Shown here: one piece after another, positions 1 through 13,100 of the stretch
Numbering within the stretch: position 1 is the stretch's first letter
Layout of the letters: each line of letters begins with the position of its first letter
Assembly: GCF_947623445.1 (NCBI RefSeq)
Contig: NC_135242.1
Coordinates: forward strand, 4,588,001 to 4,652,000
From: Clavelina lepadiformis
Lineage: Eukaryota > Chordata > Ascidiacea > Aplousobranchia > Clavelinidae
Length of the DNA stretch: 64,000 nucleotides
Direction of reading: 5' to 3'
Program-made: the position numbers and the translations under genes
The notes under the pieces: model-generated
What the model was told of the DNA's origin: nothing
Seen by the model: the letters and a program-made list of their open reading frames with translations, nothing else
The model's database searches: none

Positions 1-1103
1 CATAGTAATTGAATGTGTTGCGATTACTGCATGAGCAGAAGCTTACAGGTTTCGCCTAAAATAAACCTGCAAGAGAGCTTAGCCATTTGTTCCAGGTTGA
101 GAATACTAATTCTGACGACTTGCTTGTTAAATTTTGAAATTCTGCGACATACGTTTAACTCGCTGAATTTGGATTAATATTTAAATCCACTGCGATCATC
201 TACATCACTCCTTTAACATGCACTTTAGTCTCCCGTAAACACATTGCAAGATAATTACTCTTAACACTCAGCATATAAATTATTAACTTTTTTCCTTGTG
301 CCACATATCGCTTGTTTTCTGCGGTTGAATGTAAGGATGTTGTTGCTGCACCCGACTGTCGGTTCACCATATTTGGCGGTGTTTTTTCCCAGCTTATCGT
401 GAACAAATTTACCAAGTTATCGGTTACTGCGTACACTTGGTTTAACAGGCAATGTTTAATTTGCGTCTGAATATTCCCTAACGAAGCATATGAGCCCAGT
501 CGCGTATTTCCCCAAAATTCGCCGTTGCCTCTGTTGTGTTCTCTTCAGTGAGGTGTGTGCACTTGAGAAAATACACATTACATAACATATAATCAGTGCT
601 TGGCGATAGTTGGCAGAATTTTCGCGTTCATTGCCACAAACGTAGCATTCTGCATAACATTAGCCGAATGTTTTACGACACGATCGTTTGTTCAATATAG
701 ACTTGAGTTTCGTTAAACACGTGTTCCCCTTGCTGCGGCTTAAACCTTTCTGCGCCGCTGTGTCAACATTAGCCCTTGTACCGTTATCGGAAGATTTATT
801 GAGGCAAAAGTTATTCAACTTAATTTTAACCGACTAATGTTTGCGCATGTATTTGCTTACACGCTCCGCTTTAAATCTTTCACAAAACGATCGCTTCATA
901 ACCTCCATAGTATCATTGTAGTCTTTGGGTTATCATTGTCTGCGCGTTATAACTGATCGTTTTGCAAGGTCTAAAATGTTTGTAGGATTGTTTAGTGAGC
1001 ATTAGTGCGGTTTGTCTCAAACGAAAGTGATCTGCGGAAAAGGAATTTTCCATTGTTTACGCTGGCGTAGTATCGCGTTTCTTGGGCGTTAAATCGTCCC
1101 CAG
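1..1103. other. Upstream non-coding region
   Basis: AT-rich sequence before the first recognisable exon. Only short ORFs are present and none resembles a known family. The 5' UTR and promoter of the SORBS-like gene that starts near 1104 probably lie here, but I see no convincing TATA box or other core element. Confidence 0.4.
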
Positions 1104-4100
1104 ATGCCTGCATATCAGCTAACGCCAGTACCCTCTAACTCTATTCTTGTATGTCATATGTCAGATGAGACAAGCGTTCGAGACCGCAGCACACGACGAA
1201 ATTCTGACGCATTCTTACTGAAAAGTGAAAAAGAAATCGATGACCTTCTTAAGGTGGTAAACCTCACGGTTATTGAAATGGAAGAGGAATTATCTGGTTT
1301 GAACCGGACTGAACTCGACTCGAATATCACCTTCGTTCCAATTACGAGTGATGGTAAAGTTGACATCTGCTGCATTTTTAGTGGCGTCACGCTTGATTTA
1401 CGGCATGTTGTGGTAATGGTTGCAGATTTAGGGAGTCATGTGTAAAGATGGACAACGCGATTGCTGTTGCCCGTAAATGGTATTAACGGTTTGGTGTGGT
1501 AGTGTCATATTGGTTTGGTAGACGGTTTTGGGTTGACCCATTTTGTGCAGATAGCGGCAGTAACCGGCAGTCAGTGTCAGCAACAGTACACTTTCGCCAA
1601 GGTCGGTTTTAAACACCAATGTCTGTTAATCTTGTATGACGGAATAGAAACGCGACACTTTCGACGCAGCACGTGTGTCACTTTGAAGTGCACGTTTTAA
1701 CATACGTTTGCTGGAAGTCAAGTAGCACAGCTTCCAAACTGGCAGCCGTTCTGGTTTTATCTTGGCGTCAAAACACTCCTTTCTGTTCTCTGCTGCTTGA
1801 CATTATGGCGAGACATGCAGACTTGTACAAGATGCGCCGTGCAGGAAGCTATGAGTTATATATGTGAGGATTTAGAATTTGCAAGAGTTTTTGATCTCCT
1901 TGTTTAAATTATGGAAGAGAATGGCAACAAACTTTATGTACAGTAATAGAATTTTAACATTTGTTTTGCCGTTGTAAAAACTCAGCAAGTCATATTTGCC
2001 AACTAAATTAAGAACTTAATTAACTGAAATAGGCTATTTGAAGTATTTATTATATACAAATCGTCAGATGATTTCATACTACAATTAATTTTTAATTCGT
2101 GTTTGCAAGGAATATCCAAATAAGAATGAATTAAAGTGACTTTGTGGTAACTGCCAGTAGTAAAACTGGATCTTACTGGTACTGCTAAACACCTGACTGA
2201 TCAGTAAACACCTTCAGCAAACCAACATAATGAGTTCACTAGGTATGTCGCTCGAATTGTTTGTTTTCATAAGCTATGGTGAATAGCATGTGTTTTAGCA
2301 GTCTAATGCACTAAAATAATTTACAGTTTCCTCTAGTCATGGTGTATAAATTAATCTATAAGTTTCGAGTTTCATTTCCCTAATATAAATCGAATTGTTT
2401 TCTTAAGCAAATAAGCCATTGTAAATTGAAAGCTATTGGGATGCAAATATACTAAGAAAATCCTTTGAGCAGATTAATTGTATATAACTGCTGTTCCGCT
2501 CTTTATTAATGAAATTGGTATACAACTAAGTATTTCTTTATTATTAATGACATACAATAGACAAAGTCCTGCATTCTTCTGCTTGCATATAGTAGTTTTT
2601 TTTGCGTTGAAAAACATTCACATGCAGTTTTGTAGTAGCTCACTAACCATGTAACATTAATCTTTAGGCATGCATCTCAATTATAATGGTATTTAATCAT
2701 CCACTGATAATAATTATGTGCATGATTTTTTCGCAAACGTGATAATTTGTGCTTTTCCATTAACCAATTACTTGCAATTCTCTATAATGCTGCAGCACCA
2801 AAACCGTTTTCATCACTTATTGGCAAGCCCAAGTTCAAGGCGATTAAGTTTGGTCTTGGAAAGCAAAAACCTTCTATTCCCCCATCTCAGGCTCATATTG
2901 GCTTTGACAACAGCTCTACAAACATTACTGATCACCATTTGTCTGATGTTCATGAGGAACAAGTTGAAAGCAAAGTTACTCTTCATCAGAATGAAGATTT
3001 TATCAACAATGAACAGAGCACTGAGAATGACTGTCCTGCTATACCGCCTTCCACTCTGTCATCAGAAAATTTTGATAGTGCAGAGTTGGTCATGGACAAA
3101 TCTCCCATTGACACAGAGGACAAGCTCAATGTAAGAGAACCAACTCCTACTTCTTCTCCAGAAGATATTTCCAGTAACAAATCAACGTCTTCCGAAGAAA
3201 TATCTGAGCGTCCATATACTGATGATGACATAGACGATACTGAATTTGGTGAACACATTCTCTCCTCACCAATTCATACAGAGACAGGTTCTGCAGAATC
3301 TAATTCCAACGTAGGAGACAGTGCAGTATCTGAAAGTCATTTATCAGTAACAGTACCATTGCAATCATCAGGTCTTTTCAGTGAATGTAATTTGCATGGG
3401 AGTGAAGGTAACATCATTTAGAATTTGCGCATGCATTTACTAATTTTTTCATACCCTGTAGAAAATTTAGTCCCAATAACAGTAATTAATACTTGTTGTC
3501 GTGCATGTTGTAGTTGACAGCACTAACACTCAATAGTTAATTTATGTTTCACTGCAATACATTTCCATATCATGCCTTTGCTCTGTGAAGTTTCCTCCAT
3601 GACAAAGCTGTGGATCCTTAACATGGTAGAACAACTTTAACAATCGTATATTTTCAGGAACATTGAAGCCCACAAATGAAGACTTTATTCTTCCTCCACC
3701 ACCATCAGATGACTTTCTTGCATCCCAGACCAACCAGGCAAGTGCCCAATTTTAGTTGAATTTCATTCTCGACGTGGTGCCTGACTCCCTGTTGATACAT
3801 TAAATATGCTGTTCTTCATTAGTAAAGTATTTTCAGGGTCCTGCTGCAAATGTTGCTCGCCAACACTCGTCTACATATCAGGCTAAGACATCTGGTAGGT
3901 TTAATATTGCTGCATAGTGCAAGACCTTTTGTTTTTGTATAACTGTGTTACTTTAATTTATGTAAGCGTGTAATTGATGGTAACACGATGTACAAGACTA
4001 ATTTTAACTGACAGATTTTCACCATAATTATATTGCTTCACGTAAATGATCCTGTATATTTCTAGCAAGTGTGATTTTAAGTAACTGTTTCTAGATAGTA

Positions 4101-7100
4101 TGTAACATGTATTTATACTTACTTCAACATACGTTTTCTTACAAACTATATTGTGGCTACAGTTTGGAGTCCTCCTCCAAAAGAGGATGATGACATGCCC
4201 CTTCCTCCACCCCCCCCTGACCTTCCAGCCAGTCCACCTGCATCTGCTGGTCTTGTCTCAGCATCTGGTTTCCTGCAGAAGGATAAACCAACCAGATTCC
4301 GAAGTGTTGCCAGGCCAATAACAAAAGTACGAAGAGCCAACTAGAGATTATGCAATCTTAACCACACCACTGGCTGTTTGTTCTTTAATTCTTTTATTTA
4401 TTTTCTTTCTGTTTCCCCTCTTTGTCTCTCTTTATCTTGATTTCATCCTACGATGAAGGAAACTGAGATTAAGTGCAATGGTACTTTGAACAACGCACAC
4501 ACGAACGGTGTCAGCTCCCTTTCATATTTGGAACAAAATGGTGTCACGGAAAGTCATTTAAGCTCTGAAAGTGCAACAAACACGGCAAACGAGAAAAAGA
4601 TTGCAACTCACACCAGTATAAGACCACAGCTTCAACCACCAAGCAGGAGAAATGATGGTCGATATGTCACGTTACTTCGAGATACTCGTAAAATACTCAT
4701 TGTATGGCTTCCTTGGTCAAACTTCTCTTCTTTCCTCTGCTTATGTATTTTGTGTTATTGGCAATAGATTTTTAGACTGATGTATTTTTTTTTGAATTGG
4801 TCAAAAATACTGTTCATGCAAATTGTTTTCAAGTTTGTGCATTACACAATCAACATCTGCATTACACACTTCAAAACTAATCATCTAATATGATTGACTT
4901 CTTAACTTAACTAAACAAAAGCCAATAAAGCTAGGTGTTACTTTATGAAGAAGTTAATGGAACCGAAGTGTTGAAACTTAGCACATATTTGCTCAGTGTC
5001 TCTGTTTGTTCACAGAAACCGGGAAACGTAGCATCAGGTAAATTGGAAACCACAAGCAAATACACCATGGACGGCAAACCATTGCCAGGCGCTAACAACC
5101 GTAAGTTAACATAAGCGCGGTTCAAAGTCTGCAAAATAAGTCTGCTTTGCATTCCCTGCGCATTTGCAAAGCTCTACATACATTATAACATGCTGTTAGT
5201 CTGTAATTATATCTGATTTTTATGCTTCTCCTTGAACCGATGTAACTATTACTTATTCTGTCATTGGTCTGTTGTTGTTAAAATTGCTTGTGAGGTTTAA
5301 AGTTCTGTATATTTGTTTATGTCATTCATTGGGTCATTTATTTTACTTAAAAAGTCTTTCATGAATATTATTGTTTTCTTTTTAGCAAATGTCGATGTAA
5401 CACCTGAGGAGCAACTACCATCTGGCGCTGTATATCAAACCACAAGCAAGGATGGTGAGAAAAATTACAACTTTCTGTTCAGTCAAATGCTTATTTTTAA
5501 CCTTTTTTGTTTTTAGTTCGTAGAGCAGGCACCGCCCAAAGGTTTTAGAGTGCAGGCTGTATTTTAATTTTCATGTAACACAGCCCGGCGCTTCAAACTA
5601 TGTTTTTAACGTATACCTGACAGAAAACCCCATCACAATTTCACCATTTCCTGCTACAGACGTCAGTCGTTTTGTAACGTAAACAAAACGTCATTCGTTA
5701 TGGGAAGGGGTTGCTTACGTGGAAAAATTGATAACCACAGCATACATCTGCTCTATACCAGTTAGGGTTGGGATGCCGGGAAATCCCAATTCCGTTTCCC
5801 GGGGATTTTAACCACTTTCTCCAATCCCGATCCCGGGACATTTTGTCTTGAAATCCCGGGAATTCTGGATTAACGTTTTGGCAGTTCAATATTGCTTGAC
5901 ATGTGGATTACATTTGTTTAAAACAGTTAGACAGTTGCTAGCCGCTTTGGTTCGGCACAAAGTGATGTCATACTATCGTCATGCGACCTATTGGGTAACA
6001 ATGGCTGAACAATCGCTTTTATCGCACGGGCTTGGACCTTGTGCACCAGGTTTTAGTCAAACTGTATTCATATGCTTGCTACTGGTTCTGACTGAGTCCT
6101 GGCAAATTTTAATCAAAATGTCTAATTTTGAAGATGCAAGTTCACAGAGAAAGTCCCAAGTCTGGCGAAACTATTTCTACTACAAAACTAACGTATGGAG
6201 CTAACGTACTAACCAGCGTAATGTAACTAAAAACTCTACGGAGCCCTGAAAACCATCAAAACTACGTCAGTTGAAGCCGAACGTGCGTTATAAGCCCTTG
6301 GTTATTTTGGCAATAAAATTAAAAATCTTCATAATGATGACACTCTTGATGCACTGCTGTTTTTGCGTCAGTATTGCAATAAATAAACATGCTTTGTTTT
6401 GATTACATGTGTACACTTTTTACTTTGTTAACCCTGAAAAGTCCTGGGATTGTAGGGTGTAAATCCCGGGATTTCAAATTTAGTCCTGAAGTCTCAACCC
6501 TAATACCAGTACTTCAAAGTCATGAGAATTGTCCGCATTAAGTTTCGCATTTGGTAGGGCAGCTTAAATCTCCTTGTGATAAGTTATGCATTAAACTGTT
6601 ATGGCAGAACGACACGTTTAGTATGTTTGATAGCTATCGAAGGCAACATTTATAAAACGTGTTTTAATTTCACTACTGTGTTTCCATTACTGCCATAGCT
6701 AATGGAAACGACAAACTGACGATGACGTTAGGAGACCGCTGTTTAGCATCAACGCTGCTATCGTCGCGTCAAGTTTGCGGTCGACCAAGACAAATAATTT
6801 ATCCTCGTGTAATGCTATGCCTATATGTAGGGTTGCCATTCCGTGCTTATTTGTAAGATTTGTCCTTGTTTTAAATGTCCGTGTCTTAAAAAATATTTTT
6901 TTAGAAACATTGGTTGCTTTCTCCTGTTGTGCACTGTTTAAGGTGATATTCGTCTTTCGTTTCCTAGTCGTGCTTATTTTTGGGTTGAGACCCATGGCAA
7001 CCCTGCCTATATAGTATATACCACAGTTTGTCATTGTAACCAAATACAGGCTTAACTTCTCAAGTCAGTTTAGTTGCGCTGACACACACATAATATAATC

Positions 7101-10100
7101 GTACGCATAAGATTGTAACTAGGCCCTTGGGTCGCAGAATAAGTCTTTTCGCATCCGATTTTTGTTGACTCTGTTTCGCCTGGCTTTTGTTGACTCTGTA
7201 ATTTGGCACAAGTTCAAATTTTTATGCCACACAGTGAGGCGGTGCAAGTCTAAAATATTTCCTTATTTTACGTCACAGGGGCATAAGCCTTTTTGCTTTG
7301 TGACTTTTAAACATCTTTTGCGTCCAAAAAAGTCTTTACCAGTGACATTGCAGCGCTAAGTGACCACAGGGGCAGCTGCGCGGTTTGTGCCGGAAAAGAT
7401 TTACCGTATTGCGGCCAAATTGCTTTTGATAACGAAGCGATCGTTCTAAAAGCACGATCGAAAAACTAACAAAGGGTCGCCATTAAATAAGCCATGACAC
7501 TCTATCTTAATCTATTTGTAAGGGACGCTTAAAATAACCGTCATTAATTTCCACAACTTTCGAAACCTAAACATGTAAGTAACGGAAAGTGAATGTTCGG
7601 TTAACTAAAGCACTTCACTTAAGTCGACGGTCAATTATCTTCAAGAACATGTCGAACAAACTTCCGCGTTGAATCCGCGTGTCAATAAATAAATTTCAAT
7701 TGTCTTTAATTTGATTTTATGACAAGGACGGTGATTTCTGATCTATTCGCTGTTTATCGCACTTATTCATACGGGGAGATCCAAAGTCTATGACAAAAGC
7801 CCTTTCTCATCCTTTTGGGCCAATAATTTCAGCTTAAAATGGAGCTAAGACGCAGGGATATACCGTATTTCTTAGCATAATTGCTATGACATGTGCTTTG
7901 TGTTGTTTACAACGATTCAGTGGAGTCGTTGGCATTACAAATGATAAGTTATTAATTTTTTCAAATCTGATTTTTAAAATTATGAACTTCTGTGACAGTG
8001 GACACAGAAGAAAGAATTTGTTCTAAAGATAAGTTTGCTGAGGGCCACTCTTTGGGTACGGACCATGTTGTAGGAAATTTTGAAATTCAAGTTGTTAACA
8101 GATCGAGAGATGTTACCAAAATAGGAAAAAAACGATGGGTTACAAACTGCCATTGTCGAAGATTTTATTGTGTTCACTGTAGCCATGCACTGGAGCAATT
8201 GTAGAGACTAGTTACTGCGGAATATTTATAACACAATGATAAGAAAAAGATATGTTGATAAAAATGGAGCTGTTTTTATAACGACTTATTCCCAACCCAG
8301 GAGATGTGATGCACACTGACACATACTACCCAGCAAATGACCAGAACGATGCGAAGACGGTTGTACTTGAGCGAACCAAAACAACCACCATTATGCAAGC
8401 TCCACACCATCAAGGGATAGGCCCTGTTAGTGAAAATGGAGTTCCATATGCTTTGAGAAGTGTGAGTATTTGTTTTTTTTCTGTCAGAAAGTCCTGGAAT
8501 GTAGATTAATTCGTTTTTCTTGATGTTACAGACTGTAGATGATTCCAAGCACTGGTACAAAAACATGTTTAAACAAATGCACAAAGTTGGAGCTAACGAA
8601 GGTATTGTAATTCTTTATCAATGTGAACATTATATATGTTGGATCTTGTTTTGAAAAAAACAGCATAAATACCTGATGTTTTTAGCATGGTTTCTGTCAA
8701 TGCCCATCGAACAGCTTGGTTAGTGTTGTACATTGTACAGCAAAATGAAGAGTCATTAAGAATCAAATTTCAAGAATCTGAATCCAATTTGGCGTTTTTC
8801 GAGTCTAAGAATATGGGACAGTTGTGATATGATTTTTTCACAAGCTGTATAACCGTAGCATAACAAAATGCTAAAACTAGCGCGAGCAGTCGACTAAAAC
8901 GTTTAGAGTACAATACACCCATGAGTGGTGCATATGCAGTAATATTACATAAATCATGCACCATATATTTGGATTGAGGTAAAATGAGCATAGCAACAGT
9001 GATCGATTTTTACGCAATTAGTTGGTGATGAAAACAAAATTTAAATATTGTGTTCCACATTCCTATGCAATGACTTTCAATCCACCCCGGTTAATTATAA
9101 CTCTACAAGTTCTATTTAATTTTGCACTTTAACAATATTTTTATTTCATTCTAAAACCCGTACGTCAAATTAAAGGAGCTAGCGGTTGGTGGTTCATTAT
9201 CTATTTTTATCTTCATCTGTTCCTTGTTATTCCGCTGTGTTGTTTATTGAGTCATATCATTTTCCAACATTGCAGCAACGTGTTTTCGTGGAGGTAGTAC
9301 TTCTACTTTTTACAATGGTTGTTTACAGTCGCATCTAAAAATTCCTGGTTACATGAAGCTTTGCAGATCTGTATAAAGTTAGTATTGCCTTATTTACAGG
9401 TTACAGGCAATGATTTAGTGGTTATCTTGTCTTGTTCATGTGTATGTGAGGCAACATATCCAACTTTCATTTGGAACTCAAACTCATTACCTTAAAACTA
9501 TTGTAGGAAAACAAAGAGTATCAGTTAATGTTCTGTGCATCCCCATACCCTTAGAATTGTGCTTCTACCACCTTGAATTACTGCTCCTTACTCCAATTTG
9601 TTTCAACACTAATGTAAAAGATTTTTCTTTCCATAGAGTTTGTACGTGTAATAGTTGCTTCATATAAATCATAGTTATAGTTGTCGCATAAATCAATGAT
9701 TGTTGTCAGCTGTCAATGATCAACCAATGATGTGTTTTTAGAGCCAGCTAACGCTTCCGGTGGACAATCAAATTCAGCTGTTGAAAGGTACTTCTGAGAC
9801 AAATTATAATACTCTTCCACTGTTAAGGATTGAAATGTCAAAAGAATAAGTCATAATTTTACGGTTTTTGCTTTTATTTGCTGTTAGTTGGCAAGTGCTG
9901 TTGTTTCTATAACATTAAGATTTTAGCAGGATTTTTCTTCTGCTTGCTTTAGTGTGTGTACTATTTATACCCTTGTGTTCACATCTCCTAGCCACGGCAG
10001 TCATGAACAACATACTTCTGTTGAATTGTCGAAACCAACAAAAGTTGGACGAATCACAGACTATCAGCCGGCAGCACCTTATGTTGTTGAAAATGTTCCG

Positions 10101-13100
10101 GTGAGTGGTGAAAGCTAGGAGTTTTGTGCCATATCAGTACATGCTTTAGCACATTTATATGTTTTATCTTGCGCTGCTTTATCAATTTCATTCAAGCACA
10201 CAAAAGATTAATTTTAATTGGTTTTATACCATGTACGACACATACTGCCACGTATTTCTCATAATTTGCATTACACATGTCGGTGGTTTACCGTGTGGCA
10301 TTTGGAATTCTATCAGCTTTCATTTGCGTTTTTTCAAAACCTTGCGACCAGGTCAAATCTAACTTAAACCGACGTCCAAACTATCAGTCCTATACTCGCC
10401 CCAATGCTACAGAAAGGAAAGAACCAGTAAGTGGCCCATGCATGGTCTTCTTGTGCACTTCAAATGTACTTTTATGCTTGATCTTGACTTGGCTTGGCTT
10501 GAACTGTAGACGGTGTGATGCCAATTATTGCTGTATCGGGTGCAATTGGTAGTTGCAGTAAATCTGGTGTGAGAGTATCCAACAGGCTAGCTGTTGCAGT
10601 TTTAGCCTGGGTTTGCTTGAAGTTCTACACTTGTTTTGAAAGAGAATATCAAGCAAGGTGTCCACGTCTTGCTCGTGTGTCTCCATTAGATTGCTGTTCG
10701 TGATTGTAATATGCAAAAATATGCTGCATAGCTTTTTGAAACACAATTTACGCATGCATTTTCCAATTTCTTGGTAGAAGCCAAGAAAACTGTAATTATT
10801 TAACAGTAATTCTTTTGGAGAAAATTTCTTGTGGTAAACTTGTGAAATCCCTGCTCCTAAGTGAAGATTTCTATAATTTTTTCCATTTATTATGATACGC
10901 ATATTCCATGCCAGAACTGAAGAATCTAAGAAGCAGTAAAAATTACAATCATTTAGTTTTTTACTGGAAATTTCAATTGAGTTTCTCTTTGGTATGTGTT
11001 TTACCAATCTGCATGCATTCTTGCCTGTAATTGGGCGTTGTACTCTATATTAATTTTAGTGCTTTTGCAAGAACATAGTTGCGGTGTAGTGTATGTCGTG
11101 CAAGTTTATCATGCGTATTCTTTGATGCCAACTGGATTCTTTGTAAAAGCCAGAAGGACAGCTAAATATTACTTCACTGCAGTTCTTATCTGGCTTAACC
11201 CTTTGTCCTTCCTATATTCTTTACTCTTCAAAGCATTCAAATATTAGGCAGTTGAATTGAGATTTTTTTGTGTCAGCGTTTAGTGGGTTTGTGGACGAGC
11301 ACACGGATGGAACCTGATTTTGTTCTTTGCTTTCCAACCTAATGATTCCAGTAGATTGTTTGGTTTGAAAATTGAGTACTGAAATTTCAAGGCTCTATGG
11401 TGCTGAATGACTTTTGTTGTTGTTTGTTACTGAAACTAGAAGTGATTTATATTGATAGCGTTTCTGATACCGAATAGCGTTACTATCAGATGTGGCGGAT
11501 GCTTTTAATAAAGAACCAAAGGACAAATTATCTAGACCTTTACTAACAATTAGATTTGTAATCTAATAGTTTTTAATTGTTTGTTGTTTTTCCACGTTTG
11601 GGAACTGTTCATCCACTTGTCATTCTTTCATGTTGTTAAAGTTTGTGCTGTGATTATCCTATTCGGTTGTTTGATTGATTATCTGCTACTACTGCTGCAT
11701 ATTGATCAATTCTATGACCTTGGCAGTGTTTTGTGCGCTCCAGTCACAGTGAGCATGTTGTAAATTCTACGCTGATTTAGTCTATGTAGATCTATGATGG
11801 GGGACAACAACACAACTCGGACTTTTAAGGTTTAAGATGGTTTGAATTTAATGTTGAATGTTAGTTTAATTTAGAATTGTGTAGTTTGGGAGTGTCGCGT
11901 GTTAGCAAAGGGGGTGATTTAACTTATTTTGTCGTTGCTGTTATGTTAGTAATAGTTTTCCGAGGAAATTGAAAACTGTGAAAATAAAATTTGTTAGAGG
12001 TGAATTTACATGTAGCAAACCCTAATAACTTGGATGCATCTTTGTGATTGAGAAAGATTGTAGTGCTCTGATCTTAGAGTTGTAGATGTTTGGTTCAGTG
12101 TCATGAGTTTTGCTTTTTTTGTTTTTCTACAACTTACTTGAATTTCTTTCTTCTGTTCTATTCGTCTTAGTGCCGAAGCTCTAGCTTGGAAGATTTTGCA
12201 AAAACCGATTGGACTGAATTCTTTGACGACGTTCGAAAGCCCGTCACGGTAAGATCTGACGTGTTGAAGGTTTGGACCTCTTGTTTTTTGACTTGCCTGC
12301 AACACACTTGTTGCAACACACACTTGTTTGTTGTATTCTGGTTGCAACAAGCACTGCTGGGAACGTATTTTGTTTCATGAGAAAGTTTCATTGTAGAAAT
12401 GTAAATAATCTGGTGTGGTTATGTTTTTGTCGTTGTTATTTTTTTCTCTGTTTTCACAACACTTCCTTTTTACCATTTCTCACACACTTGGCTGAATTGC
12501 ATCTTTTCACTCTCACTCACTCTTCCTTTCTCGATTTCTTTTTGTTGCGCCAGATGAGAAAAATATGGGACATTTTCACTGATGAGGTAATATAAGGACA
12601 TGGCATATGATTGCAATTGCATCGCTTAGCACTTAGCTTTCATGAAATGAACGAGGCTTTCAATCTGAATTAAGTATATGCCATAACTTGCGTAATGACA
12701 TATTAATCTAAAGAAAGTGGCAACTTAATTTGAAGAGTTATTTTTTAAAATTGTATTTCAGGACCACCAGAATGTCACACAGGAGCCTACTGCAATCAGG
12801 TAATGTCCAATTCATCTTGCTGCTAATATAGGGCTAGGCCATGTACTGGAATCAATGTTAATTGGATGTAGCCATCCATGTTTTACCGTGGCAGTTAATA
12901 TTTTGCATGAGACAAATTGACGCTCAAAGATGGAATTGCAGAGAGGAAGTCGTAGAGCATGACGTAAGGCTTAAATACCAAGTGGTGTCACAGAATTGAT
13001 GGTACAACAGTTTAGTGTGCAGTGTTTTTGAGTGATTTGGTATTACGCAGTTGGCTAGGTAGTTGCATTTTTAGCAACCGGCGACAAATATTTTTCAATG

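Noticed and set aside
2986..3258. Minus-strand 90-codon ORF
   Set aside because: Antisense shadow of SORBS exon 2, whose splice phases and composition support the plus strand.
5848..6204. 118-codon ORF in the SORBS intron
   Set aside because: Contained within the hAT element and not matching its transposase frame over the full length; not a separate gene.
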